DNA of 64,000 bases from Apodemus sylvaticus (GCF_947179515.1 NC_067477.1:77598644-77662643), one strand, 5' to 3'. Shown: positions 45,640-57,208, counted from the stretch's first letter. Notes: generated by a model not told the origin, from the sequence alone. Translations and numbers: made by a program.

Positions 45640-47195
45640 GACAATTTTATTAGAATTTAAAGAAAACCTCCCGAGTAGTAATATATAAATCTTAGCATAT
45701 GTGCAGAGGAGAAAGATGAATGATAGAGAAAAAACCATGCAATTACAATTAAGCTGGCAAGTGAACAAGCCATGATTTGACAGGGAGAACTTTAGAGAAA
45801 GGGTGAAGCCTAAACAGCACAGTTAAACTCTTGATTTTATGTAAGAGAAAAACAGAAGTAAAGGGAAAGGAAAAGACAGGCCTTACACCTAGGAGGGTAA
45901 GCAGACACAACAGGATCCCAGGGCTGTACTTCTCAAAGAAACTGCACCAGGGGCAGGAATTCTGGGAAGTAAATTATGCCTCGTGAAAGGAAAAATTACT
46001 TTTCCTTTCTCTTTAACGTGACTTAATGTCAACTTTTCTTTCTTGGGGTTGATCTCATGGTCAGGTGATTGACTGGCAAACTTATTTGGATTAACTTATT
46101 TGGATTAGTTTTTATGTGTTACATAGTTTGGAATGTTAGGTCTCTTCCAGGACAGAGAAATACCTCTTCATAGAGTCCTCATAAAGCCTACTGTAACATC
46201 CCTGTCTCTGAAGATGTCTCTAAAAACATTTTGATCTCCCAGGCTGGATTCCAGGTTGATAAAACTCTCTAAAATCATTAACCATCATTAAAGTCCCTAC
46301 CCCCAAATTGTGACATTTCTGACACCCATTCCAGGACCAAGACATTTCTTGCTTACAACCAATGATGGGAATTAGGCCCTGTCCCTAAACTGTCCCATTT
46401 CTATGTCCTGTCATCATCATTGCCATCTCTGGAGACATTATCTATACTGTTATTTACTAAACTCTGGTAAAATTGAATCTAGCTTCCTACTGCTCGGTGC
46501 GATCACCAAGCATGACAGTTGGAGGACCCTTCCAGTGGGCCTACCTAAGGCCCTGGAATCATATCAGCTTTTACCTTTGTAAAATAGTCAGGTATAGGGA
46601 AGAAACAACATGACTAGCTGGTGCTTGGAGAAAGATTTGAAAGAGAAGTAAAGGCAAGAGTAATTAACATTGCACAACATAGGCAAAGAACCCAAAGAAG
46701 CCAGAACAAAGGAGATTTTTTTTTTAGTGGCTGAATTATATTCCATCAGGACCTCTTTGTGACTTCATCCCCTTTATGAGTACAAACTTTTATGAACATT
46801 TATTCATTAGTATCTTTTTTTCTCTTCTTGGGAAATTTCCTTTTGGTCTCCCAGGCTGTATTCCAGGTTGATAAACACAGTAATCTCTTCCAGGAAAGTT
46901 GATAATGTAGAAATGGCTATAATCTTCATGACATCATTCCAAGATGGTTTAAAGAGATGGAAGAAGAGATTAGGCCATTGTTTGATTTTTAAGCTAAGAA
47001 TGTACTGCAGGTGCTAAGTATTACAGTTTCAAAAGTAAGCCCTAGTCATAGTATCTTATATCTGGGGAGAATATGAAGAAGAAAATCATTAGAGAGAAAT
47101 ATCTGTTTAAATATAATCTTTTGATTGTGGATTTAACTCTAGTTTCTGGGAGGTGTGATTTTTTAACTATTTTTTAAAAAAGAAAACAAAAAAAA
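45640..47195. other. Unidentified DNA with small internal duplications
   Basis: No gene was recognised. A 14-bp unit (aacttatttggatt) is tandemly doubled at 46079-46106. A 29-bp phrase beginning tctcccaggctg and ending ggttgataaa occurs at 46235-46263 and again at 46847-46875 with one mismatch. The block 46230-46560 may be part of an unnamed LTR. Confidence 0.5.
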
Positions 47196-47209
47196 AAGCA
47201 TACCAATCA

Positions 47210-48310
47210 ATTTTTTTATTTCATTTTTTTATTTTATTCAATATATTTTTATTTACATTTCAAATGATTTCCCCTTTTCTGGTCCCCCACTCCCTGAAAG
47301 TCACATAAGCCCCCTTCTCTCCCCAGTTCTCCCACCCAACCCTTCCCACTTCCCTGTTCTGGTTGTGCCTTATACTGCTACACTGAGTCTTTCCAGAACG
47401 AGGGGCCAATCCTCTGTTCTTCTTGTACATCATTTGATGTGTGGAATAAGTTTTGGGTATCCCAGTTTTCCAGGCTAATATCCACTTATTAGTGAGTGCA
47501 TACCATGATTGATCTTTTGAGATTGGGTTACCTCACTTAGTATGATGTTCTCCAGCTCCATCCATTTGCCTAAGAATTTCATGAATTCATTGTTTCTAAT
47601 GGCTGAATAGTACTCCATTGTGTATATATACCACATTTTTTGCATCCATTCTTCTGTTGAGGGATATCTGGGTTCTTTCCAGCTTCTGGCTATTATAAAT
47701 AGGGCTGCTATGAACATAGTGGAGCATATATCCTTATTACATGCTGGGGAATCCTCTGGGTATATATATGCCCAGGAGTGGTATAGCAGGATCTTTCGTA
47801 AGTGAGGTGCCCAGTTTTCTGAGGAACCGCCAGACTGATTTCCAGAGTAGTTGTACTAATTTGCAACCCCACCAGCAGTGGAGGAGTGTTCCTCTTTCTC
47901 CACATCCTCTCCAACATCTGCTGTCTCCTGAGTTTTTAATCTTAGCCATTCTGACTGGTGTAAGGTGAAATCTCAGGGTTATTTTGATTTGCATTTCCCT
48001 GATGACTAATGAAGTTGAGGATTTTTTTTTTAAGATGTTTCTCCGCCATCCGATGTTCTTCAGGTGAGAATTCTTTGCTTAACTCTGTATCCCATTTTTT
48101 AATAGGGTTATTTGGTTTTCTGGGATCTAACTTCTTGAGTTCTTTGTATATATTGGATATTAGCCCTCTATCTGATGTAGGGTTGGTGAAGATCTTTTCC
48201 CAATTTGTTGGTTGCTGATTTGTCCTTTTGATGGTGTCCTTTGCTTTACAGAAACTTTGTAATTTTATGAGGTCCCATTTGTCAATTCTTGATCTTACAG
48301 CATACGCTAT
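47210..48310 (-). mobile_element. Young 5'-truncated L1 with clear target-site duplication
   Basis: Read on the minus strand it begins in ORF2 (TAYAVRSRIDKWDLIKLQSFC-type region at 48322-48250) and runs through 'NWEKIFTNPTSDRGLISNIY'. The CX3CX7HX4C motif is intact (C27, C31, H39 and C44 of the frame 47994-47737), followed by IPLLGI, the MEYYSAI block and the MHSLISGY stop. A roughly 270-bp 3' UTR and an A-rich tail follow at 47210-47260. A CATACCAATCA duplication flanks it at 47199-47209 and 48311-48321. Small indels split ORF2 into three frames. It is inactive but comparatively recent. Confidence 0.95.
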
Positions 48311-48324
48311 CATACCAATCATTT

Positions 48325-48975
48325 TAATCCTTTGTTACATTTTCTTGTTCTGTGTTTAAGACCATGAAAATAGTAAAAAACAACCATATTTTCTTTTCTT
48401 AATGGCAAAGCTTTTGAGCATATGTTCATAAGGGTCACAGGCTTGAGAGGACTCATCAAGGCCTTTTAGCTTTAAAAAAAAAAAAAAAACAGTTACTGTG
48501 AGATGGAAGTTTTGCTTAACCATAGCTTCTGTTGGTGTAAATTTCCATTTATGTTGACTCCCCACTTTATATCATGTACATAGGGTACATAGTTTATCTG
48601 GTGGGGTCTCCTTGGCTTCCCTGCCTAAGAGGATGAGTGACATGCTGAAAGTCAAAATCATTTTCAAACAGTTCTCTAGGACCTGCCTGACCTGGGAGGG
48701 AATGAATCAAAATGTTGACCTTTGTACTCCCTCTGCCAATGGTTTCTTCCCTGTGTCTAATGCACACCAGATTCAAGATTATGCACTTGGATAGTCACAT
48801 ATGATGTACAAGCATGCATTGTTGATATTTTTCTGCTCAGTTGTTTCTGACTTCATGGACTCATGTTTGGAATTGTTGCAGTTTCATCAATAATAGCCTG
48901 TGTCCATGAACAAAAGGAAAGCTCACAGAATACATGTTATTACTAGGCCTTACTGCCCATTAGCATGTACCTTTC
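48325..48975. other. Unique DNA with an A-run
   Basis: An 18-base A-run at about 48473-48490 has no recognisable element attached. No gene was recognised. Confidence 0.45.
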
Positions 48976-48981
48976 TTTGTA

Positions 48982-49096
48982 TCTTCCTTCCTTCCTTTCT
49001 TCCTTCCTTCCTTCCTTCCTTCCTTCCTTCCTTCCTTCCTTCCTTCCTTCCTTCCTTCCTTTCCTTTTTCTTCCTTTCTTCCTTTCTTCCTTTCTC
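48982..49096. repeat. (TTCC)n microsatellite
   Basis: A long, nearly pure TTCC array ends in TTTCC/TTTC variants. The alternating F/L/P/S and K/E/G/R frames over it are repeat translations. Confidence 0.97.
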
Positions 49097-49254
49097 GGCA
49101 AAATTTTGTTTCACTTTTATTAAAAAATAAGTTTTTCTTTTACAATATTTCTTGACCAGAGTTTCTCTTCTCTCTACTTCTTTTGCTCCCACTTCCCCTC
49201 CCATCTCAATCCAGTTTCTTTCTGTCTTTGATTACAAAACAAGAGACATTGTAA

Positions 49255-51545
49255 TATAATATTTTTATAGATTATTTGGAAATTTCATACAATATACCCT
49301 GATTACATTAGCTTTCCAGTCTTCTCAGGCCCAGTCTCAGCCTTGTGACCCCATCTCAAAGGAAAAACAAAAGAAGAAAAAGAAGGAAAAGAGAAGGAAA
49401 AAAGTCTTTTTGTTGTTGTTCTTATACTCACTGGAGTATAGTCAAACTTCCAATGGCCAGTCTTTTAGAGATGATTATCCTTCCCCAACCTCATCCTTCA
49501 GAATCCATCAATACTGAAGAACTATACTTCCACTGTCACAATTTTTAAGAGTTTTCTTCAATGGATTCCCTCTTCAATGTCCTGTCAATATTCTTTCTTC
49601 TGTGGGGTAGAAGTGATAGGGGGATTGGTTGTCACAGAAGCCCTGTTTTCAACTGAGTCTTCAGACATCAATACTACTGCAAAAGAAGCTTCCATAATCT
49701 TTAAAGGTAGTGGTAGCAGGAATCAGGGACTTCCACATGGTTTATGACTGCACTATAGGCCATAGACATCAACATGACTTCACATGGCAGCTCAGACCAT
49801 ACACATGAATGTGACATTTTTAGAAGCTAATAAGAAAAAATAGCAACGTTAAATATAAGATAAACCCCCCAAAAAAATCACATTGAAGCTAGGCAAAGCA
49901 AACCAACAAAAGGAAAAGAGCTGAAAGGAAGGCACAGGAATCAGAGACCCACTTGTTCACACACTCAGGATTCCCATAAAAATACTAAGCTGGAAGACAT
50001 AATGTAAGAGCCAAGGACCTGTGGCAGACCCATGCCGTCCTGTGGTTGGTGCTTCAGTCTCTGAGTTTATATGAACTTTTCTCAGTTCATCTAGAGGGGC
50101 TTGTTCGATTTGTGTCCTCCATCCTCTCTGACTCTTAACTCTCTAGCTGCCTCCTCCTCCTCCATCAGGTTCCTGGAGCTCTACTGAAGCTATTTGTTGT
50201 AGACATTTCATTTAGAGAGCTGTGTGTATATTCTAATGGTCTATCTCTCAGTATGTAATGCCTGGTTGTTGGTCTCTATATTTGTTCCTACCTGTAGCAG
50301 AAGGAAGATTCTCTCATGATGCCTGAATAAGCCCAGGATATATGAGAATAGCAGAATATCCTTAGGAGTTGTTTTATTGCTAAATTTGTTTATACCAGTA
50401 ATATTTGGTTTTAGCCTGTGTCTCTTGTTCTTGGTCATACAAACAGTGTTTGACATGAGTTTATCTCACAGAGTGGGCCTTAAGTCAAGTCAAGTGTTCT
50501 CTGGTTACTACCACAAACTTTATGCCACCACTGCCCTAGCCTCTCTTTCAGATAGTACATTATTGTAGATCAAAGGTTTGTAATGGGGTTGGTGTTTACA
50601 TTTTTCCTTCCTTCCTTCCTTCCTTCCTTCCTTCCTTCCTTCCTTCCTTCCTTCCTTCCTTCCTTCCTTCCTCCTCCTCCTCCTTCTTCCTTTCCTCCTC
50701 CTCCCTTTCCTTCTCCTCCTTCTCCTTCTCCTTTTTCTACTTCTTTTTTTTGGCCTGCAGAGTACCTTCACATACAAAAGACATTAGAACATAGGGGTAA
50801 AAGTTCTACTTACGCATTGACTTGATCTTCCCTGTCCAAAATGTTGTGTGTGCCTCATCTTCAGCAATGTGGCCTTGCTGTTAGTTTGTAGAGAGTAATA
50901 TATTGCCTTAGCAACACCCTGGGTTGTTTGAGGATTTCCAAGGAACTTCTTTGATCAAAAACCACAATTAGATATAACCCAGACAAGAGATGGCCAATTG
51001 GGATTCTGTATCCCCATTACTTGGAATCTTCATTACGATTACCTTCATATATTTTAGGAGTTTTCCACTGTACCAGATTTCCATGTCACCCATCAATGTT
51101 CCTCAATTTGATCTCTGTCTCTCCTAACATTTCCTCTCTCAATCTCACCTGTCCTCCTCCCCATATCTGATTTGTCTTTTCCATTCTCTCCCTCTCCTTC
51201 AGTTTACCCATAAAATCTATTCTAATTCCTTTTTCCAGGTAGATCCATGTATCCCCAATTACTGCCTATATGTGCTCATACCTCTCTGTCTATGAACTGT
51301 TGTGTGGCTATTGTTTACTTACTGGCTAATATCTACATGTAAGTAACTATATAGCATATTTATCTTTATGAGTTTGAGTTACCTCACTTAGGATGATATT
51401 TTTTACAGTCCCATACAATTATCTGCAAATTTCATGATGTACTTTTTTGAACCATCTGAGTAATAATAATTTCCATATCCATTCTTTTGTTGAGAGATAT
51501 CTATGTCGTTTTGAATTTATGGTTATTATGAACAGACCAGAAATG
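49255..51545 (-). mobile_element. Old murid L1, 3' UTR and ORF2 end
   Basis: On the minus strand, 51545-51330 is the end of ORF2 ('gatatctctcaacaaaagaa', 'aaatttgcagataattg', 'cctaagtgaggtaactcaaa'). A 2-kb 3' UTR follows with complements of 'tcagaatccatcaatactga', 'catccaagtcacccatcaat'-type text, 'agataatacattattgtaga'-type text and the terminal 'atattgtatgaaatttcc'-like end at 49255. It is the same UTR type as 37982-39612 (compare 50100-50400 with 38750-39000). A (TTCC)n array interrupts it at 50602-50750. Confidence 0.8.
50602..50750. repeat. (TTCC)n/(CTC)n pyrimidine tract
   Basis: Pure TTCC, then CTCCTC, then TTCTCC units form about 148 bases of uninterrupted pyrimidine on the plus strand, inside the old L1 3' UTR. 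Confidence 0.97.
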
Positions 51546-51858
51546 AACATAGTTGACTAAAGGCAGTTTACAGAAAACCCATAGCTAACTTTAAGATAAA
51601 TGAAGAAAAACCCCAGGCAATTTCATTTTAACCAAGAACAGGACAGGGTTGTCTACTCTCTCCATACATATTTAACATAGTATTTGAAGTCTTGGCTACA
51701 GTACTAAGACAACTGAAGATGATCAATAGATACAAGTTGAGAGAGAAGAAGTAGTAGCATGTTATTAGTAAATGATATGGTAGTATATATTAGTGACCCT
51801 AAAAATTATGCCAGGGAATTTCTACAACTGGTAATCACTTATAGCAAAGTAGCCAGAT

Positions 51859-51863
<5 letters not shown>

Positions 51864-51921
<58 letters not shown>

Positions 51922-51942
51922 ACAAACATATATACACACATA

Positions 51943-51979
<37 letters not shown>
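51864..51979. repeat. (TC)n then (CA)n compound microsatellite
   Basis: Twenty-eight or so TC units, a short AT-containing spacer, then CA units, within the inverted L1 segment. Confidence 0.97.
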
Positions 51980-51983
<4 letters not shown>

Positions 51984-52179
51984 TCTCTCTCATCTATCCT
52001 AGTAGTCCTCATATAGATAAATTACAAATGAACTCAGAAAGAAATCTCAGAAACAGCACTTTTCATAATAGCCTCAATTATTATAAAATATCTTGGGGTA
52101 ACTCTAATCAAGCAAGTAAAAGATTTGTGTACTAAAAGCTTCCAGGTTTTGTTTTGCTTTTTTATTAATTAGTTAATTG

Positions 52180-52323
52180 TTTTTTTTTTTTGAGACAGGG
52201 TTTCTCTACATAGCCCTGGCTGTACTGAAATTCACTCTGTAGACCAGGCTGGCCTTGAACTCAGAAATCCACCTTCTTCTGCCTCCCAAGTGCTGGATTA
52301 AAGGCATGTACATCCACTGCCCT
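52180..52323 (-). mobile_element. B1 SINE
   Basis: The complement follows the B1 consensus from 'gggcagtggatgtacatgcc' through 'agcacttgggaggcagaaga', 'gtagactgaccagcctggt'-type text, to 'agagaaaccctgtctc' and a poly(A) tail (T-run 52180-52191). It is 7SL-derived and transcribed by Pol III through internal A and B boxes, which are worn here. The flanks 'gcttccaggttttg' and 'acttctagtttttg' are a plausible, diverged target duplication within the L1. Confidence 0.93.
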
Positions 52324-52799
52324 ACAAACTTCTAGTTTTTGAAGAAAGACATTCAAGACATCAAAAGATGGAAAGATCTTCCATGATCACGGATCAGTAG
52401 AATTAACATGGCCATCCTATCAAATAGTAGTTTACAGATTCAATGCAACAATCAAGTACTAAGATCAACAAAATTACAGCACAACTCTTTATAGATCTTA
52501 AAAGTACACTTCTCATATCATGTGTAAAAACACACATACACACAAACTCATTAAGGCTAAAGCAATCATGAACAATAAAAGAACTCAAGGAATATCACCA
52601 TTCCTGATTTAAAGTTGTACTATAACGTAGTAATCAAAATAGCATGGCATAAAAATAGGCCCATAGATCAATGGAATTAAAGTCAAAGACATCACTATAC
52701 ATACCTATGGAGAAAAAGTCATGCTGTTATTGAAACCTACATAATGAAATAGTGCATACTGGGAAACTACATAAGGGCTGTTTAAAGAGTTTATTCAGT

Positions 52800-53475
52800 A
52801 TTGTTCTTTTTTAAAAATTATCTTTAATCTTAATTTTTGACAGTTCACTCATTATCCCTCTCCAGGTCCGCCCTCCAACAGGTCTTCATCCCATTCTTCC
52901 ACCCCCCAACCCCCAGTCTCCACTAGGATGCCCCCATTGCCCCACCCCTGTCAGGCCTCCTCACTCATTGGGGCCTCAAGTTTCTTGAGGTTTAGGTGCA
53001 TTTTCTCTACTGAGGCCAGACCAGGCAGTCCTCTGCTATGAATGTGGCAATGCCCTCATATCAGCTAGTGTATGCTGCTGGTGGTTGGCTCAGTGTCTGA
53101 AAGATCTTGGGGTTCCAGGTTAGTTAAGACTACTGGTCTCTCTAAGAGGTTGCACTGTTCCTTAGCTCCTTCCACAATGAGGGGGTCCCTGACTTCTGTC
53201 TATTGGCTAGGTATAAGTATCTGCTTCTGACTTGTTCAGCTGCTTTCTGGGCCTCTCAGAGGGCAGCCATGCTAGGCTTCTGTCTGATGGTATCAGTAAT
53301 AGTGTCAGGCCTTGGGGCCTCCCCTTAAGTTGGATTCCAGTTTGGGCCTGTCACTGGACCTCCTTTCCCTCAGTCTTTTCTCCATTGTTGTCCATGCAGT
53401 TCTTTTAGACAGTAACAATTCTGGATTAAAGTTTTTGACAGTGGGCTGGCAACCCCATCAAGGAAAAAACAAAAA
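52800..53475 (-). mobile_element. L1 3'-UTR fragment, other lineage
   Basis: On the minus strand it contains complements of 'gtcaggccttggggcctccc', 'ggaccttctttcctc'-like text, 'cagctagtgtatgctgctgg', 'aggtgcattttctctactga' and 'gcggacctggagag'-like text before an A-rich end at 52800-52850. I recognise this as a rodent L1 3'-UTR type distinct from those at 15.7 and 36.5 kb. No ORF2 part is attached. Confidence 0.7.
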
Positions 53476-53477
53476 GA

Positions 53478-53681
53478 ACAATACTGTATATAATAAATAA
53501 TTGTGTTACCTTTAAAAAAGACCTATAATTGCTAATATTTGAAATAAAAAGTAATGTGGCTTAAAAAATGTTTATTCAGGAAAGTTCAATAGTCCCTTGA
53601 GTTAATCAGTTTTCTTGCCCTTTTCATTTTGTCTTTACTTTTCTCAAAACCCAAAACCTAAGCATTTTTTTGTGGTTGTGG

Positions 53682-53716
<35 letters not shown>

Positions 53717-55290
53717 GTTGTTATTCTTAAGAAACCTTGGAAACTTATCAAATTCTGCTCCAGTGTTTTTACAACTCTGCTGTCTGCTCTCTGTTCACAG
53801 TTATGCTTTTTTTCCCTATTTGATCATATTGACTTACAGAAATGTCTTGGCTTATAAAATTCATCAAGAAGAATGTACTAAACTGCCACAAACATGATAG
53901 CATTAGAGGTGAGCAAAGTATTCGTACCCCCACTTTAAGCAAAAGGATATTTCAGTGAAATATAAAGAAGTGCTGAAATGATATTAATCAGTCACAAGGT
54001 ATTTTCTTTAATATAGTTTAAAAAACACAAGTAATTTTCCAAAAATATTGCTTATTTATCTATAAAATTTGTAGTTGATACACAGTTACCATATCAAAGT
54101 AGACATATACCATCATATAGACATTTGCCTTCCCTTTCATTTACAATTTTAATTGTTATATATTTGTCTTAAGTTCTTCATACTTTTCTTCAACTTAAAA
54201 TAGTAATTACAACTCACATATGCAAGGAGATGATTTACGTGTACCATGTAAATGTAATTTTTGGCAGTTATATCTCTATTATTTATGATATTAAGGGACA
54301 GGGATGGCACACATGAAAGAATCATCGCATCTAGGACTGGAAGTGCTTAAAGGTCAAGCTGTTCAATCACTCACACGATGGCTAATTTACTTCCCCAGCT
54401 ACGATACCAGGTAGACTTCCAGCATGTGCTTGAATACTTTTAGTGGTGGTGAAAGGCTACTTCATTTCATCCTTGAGTAATTCCATTAAATTTTGGCTCA
54501 ATCTAAAGGACAAATCTTTCTACCCATCTGTAACTTTTATACTTATTCTTTGAGGATGGGGGAAGAACCATGTTAGTATAACTTTGTATTTCCTTGTTGG
54601 TTTCAATGCTCAATGGAAATATTGTAGAGTTTCATTAGGTCCTTTATTTAATATAATTTAAATGCAGACATAAAAATTGTGACATCCAGGCCATTTTCTC
54701 TCCAGATCAAATAGCACGGGTTTTTTAAAACATTCATTAGTCATGAGTTTTAATTTCCTTATCACTCTGATGCCTTTTCAATAAATGAATTTTATCATCT
54801 ATTTCAAATTATTCTTCAGAATAAAATAGAATGCTGAAAGTCTGTTTTCATAAGAACACAGCACACTGATAGTTCATTAGCCTGAAGATGATGTGCTGAA
54901 AAAATAATCTGGCTTACTATTAAAATACCCCCATTAATAACCACCTTATTCTGAAGGACACTGAAGATTTACAAATAATCTCCTACAGATAGTACCTCTG
55001 AGCTACAGATTACTTTTGTTGAAATGAGCCCAGAATCTCACTATAAACTTGTTTGGGACTAGAAACTCCTATAGGCAGTTAGTACCCGTCCTTAGTACCC
55101 ACTCTGCTCTCTGATAGCTGAGAAACTTGCCAATGATCTTTATTTTCTACTAGATTTATTTTCGACTCTAAGTGGGAGGTAAAAATGTCAATTACATTGG
55201 AAATTTTACTTAGGGAACAATAGGAAACACGGAGCTACTATTACTTTGCCACAGAGTTTTACAACAAAAGATATTTACTGATGCATGATT
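53478..55290. other. Unique AT-rich DNA with a (TG)n
   Basis: A TG run lies at 53688-53716; the V/C-rich frames over it are repeat translations. The rest shows no gene or named repeat. Confidence 0.5.
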
Positions 55291-55303
55291 AACACAATAT
55301 TCA

Positions 55304-55708
55304 CCAATACAGATGCAGATGCTTGAAGCCAACATTCAGACTGATCACAGAAACCCCAATGGAGGAGTTAGGGGAAGAATTGAAGGAGCTTAAGGGATTT
55401 GCAAAACCATAGGAAGAACAACAATATCAACCAAACAAATCCTCCAGAGCTCCCAAGGACTAACCCACCCACCAAAGAGGACACATAGAGGACCCACTGC
55501 TCCAACTCCATATATAGCAAAGGATGGCCTTGGTCCTGTGAAGCTCGATACCCCAATGTAGGGTGTAGGTGAATGACAGGGCAGGGAGGAGGGAGTGGGT
55601 CATGGGGGTAGGGGAGCACCATCATAAAAGCAGGAGGAGGGGGAGGGGATATGGGTTGCAGAGGGGAAATCAGGAAGGGGGAAACATTTGGAATATAAAT
55701 AAATAAAA

Positions 55709-55714
<6 letters not shown>
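55304..55714 (+). mobile_element. 5'-truncated L1, 3' UTR only
   Basis: 'ccaatggaggagttagggga', 'gcaaaaccataggaagaaca', 'caccaaagaggacacataga' and 'aaagcaggaggagggggagg' with 'aacatttggaatataaataa' match the 3' UTR at 22.5-22.97 kb. Its tail passes into a TA microsatellite. 'acaatattca' (55294-55303) and 'acaatgttca' (55771-55780) are a likely target duplication with one mismatch. Confidence 0.88.
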
Positions 55715-55769
<55 letters not shown>

Positions 55770-55770
55770 T
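55714..55770. repeat. (TA)n microsatellite at the L1 tail
   Basis: TA units directly follow the L1 A-rich end and lie inside the proposed target duplications, so they probably grew from the tail. Confidence 0.95.
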
Positions 55771-55883
55771 ACAATGTTCAAATATTTTTTGATATGCTGA
55801 GTTGGATACCTATCCAACTGTGAGCTTCAAGTATTGAGAAGAGAGAGAGAAATACAATCCAGGTGAAGAAAGGTCTAGAAGAG

Positions 55884-55895
55884 AGAGGGGGGAGA

Positions 55896-55938
<43 letters not shown>
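55884..55938. repeat. (GA)n microsatellite
   Basis: Nearly pure GA with a GGGG-containing start. Confidence 0.95.
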
Positions 55939-55941
<3 letters not shown>

Positions 55942-56148
55942 CTGGGAAGCTTAAAAATCATCAAATTGGTACGCTTTAAAGAAAATGAGACAAAATGAAG
56001 TGTACACTTGTACTCCCCAATATTTGAAAGAAAGAATAGACACCGAAAGTGAAATACCAGCAGGGTTGGCAGGGTTGAAGAGTGAGTGCTAGCCTGCAAA
56101 ACAGGATAAGCTTTTACAATTTAATCAAAAATATACTTACATAATATG

Positions 56149-56531
56149 CTGGCTAGGTTTATGTCAACCTGATAGACAAACTAGAATTATATGAAAGGAG
56201 GGCATTTTAACCGAGAAATGCCTCCACAACATCTAGCTATGAGGTATTTTCTGAACTAATAATTGGTAGGGGAAGGCCCAGCTCGTTGTGGGTGTTTCCA
56301 TTCCTGGGCTTGTAGTCCTGGGTTCTATAAGAGAGAAGGTTGAGCCAATGGGTAGAACCCCTTCATGATTTCTTTATCAGCTTTTGCCTCCAGTTCCTGC
56401 CCTGTTTGAGTTCCTGTCCTGATTTCCTTCAGTAATGAATATGGAAGTATTAGCTGAAATAAACATTTTTGTCCCCATCTTGCTTTTCGGTCACAACGTT
56501 TTATAGCAACAACAGAGTCCCTGACTAATAC
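56149..56531 (+). mobile_element. Solo LTR-like element (same family as 18.1 kb)
   Basis: Begins 'tgctggctaggtttatgtca' and ends 'gtccctgactaataca'. In between it shares 'gaaatgcctccacaacatct', 'tgggttctataagagagaag' and 'tgccctgtttgagttcctgt' with the family, and has 'gctgaaataaaca' as a polyadenylation region. It is about 383 bp with TG...CA ends, as in LTRs. No internal retroviral sequence is attached. Confidence 0.75.
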
Positions 56532-56534
56532 ACA

Positions 56535-56624
56535 TCAGTTAGCCCATTCTTCTCCCTCCTAATCTGTCTTATATAACCTAAACCCACACTTTGTTCCAAA
56601 TTTACAAGGTTTCCTCTTCTAATA

Positions 56625-56673
<49 letters not shown>

Positions 56674-57080
56674 TTGGTATTGGACAACCACACAATTTTG
56701 TGAAGAGCATAGTTATGATTTCTTTATAGGATCCTACTGAAAGTTTTGAGTAGTTTGAGAATTCATACCTTATTAGCATCATCACTTCTACTAACTTCGG
56801 TATAGGAGATCTTCTATAACTGGAAAAAATGTTATTTCAGATCTTGATTCAGCAATTTAAACTTCATGAGCTTGGCCTCAAGAATTTGGCTCAATTACAG
56901 ACTTAAAACAGATGACAGGCATAAAAGAAATATCTCTCCAAGGCTTAGATTGTTTGAATAACTAGCACCCCCTTTATGTGGCTTCTGAAACAGTACTGAT
57001 AGTTTTTGTGATGCAATATACTCTTCCAAGGAGTAGCAAAGAAGATTTGACTCCTTGCCCTGATGGTGAAGAATGTGTTT
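56535..57080. other. Unique DNA with a (CA)n
   Basis: A CA run occupies 56623-56672. No gene was recognised. Confidence 0.55.
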
Positions 57081-57084
57081 CTTG

Positions 57085-57148
57085 TATTTGGCATCCCTAG
57101 GTATACACATGATACACAGACAAACATTCAAGTGAAACATTCATAAAA

Positions 57149-57205
<57 letters not shown>

Positions 57206-57208
57206 AAA
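57085..57208 (+). repeat. B3-like SINE tail ending in (AAAT)n
   Basis: 'ggcatccctaggtatacaca', 'catgatacacagacaaacat' and 'attcataaaataaaaataaa' match the 3' part of rodent B3 (caggcacacacgtggtgcacagacatacatg...). The AAAT array (57146-57208) has grown from its tail. The tRNA-like head is not recognisable. Confidence 0.6.

Larger units (their letters stand above)
51546..52790 (+). mobile_element. Inverted 5' segment of the same L1 (reverse transcriptase part)
   Basis: The orientation flips at about 51545. On the plus strand 51555-51830 encodes pieces such as GQGCLLSPYIFNIVFEVLA (RT motif region), with a degenerate FADD box (LLVNDMVVYI). After the microsatellite and B1 it continues with 'ggaaagatcttccatgatca' and 'atcaatggaattaaagtc' to about 52780. 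This is upstream of the minus-strand part in L1 order, the arrangement expected for twin priming. Confidence 0.75.

Noticed and set aside
48900..49204. Open frames with alternating F/L/P/S or K/E/G/R
   Set aside because: Translations of the TTCC array; no start context or domain. The same applies at 50520-50825.
57146..57208. CRISPR-like regular array
   Set aside because: AAAT units of four bases with no spacers; a SINE-tail microsatellite in a mammalian genome.
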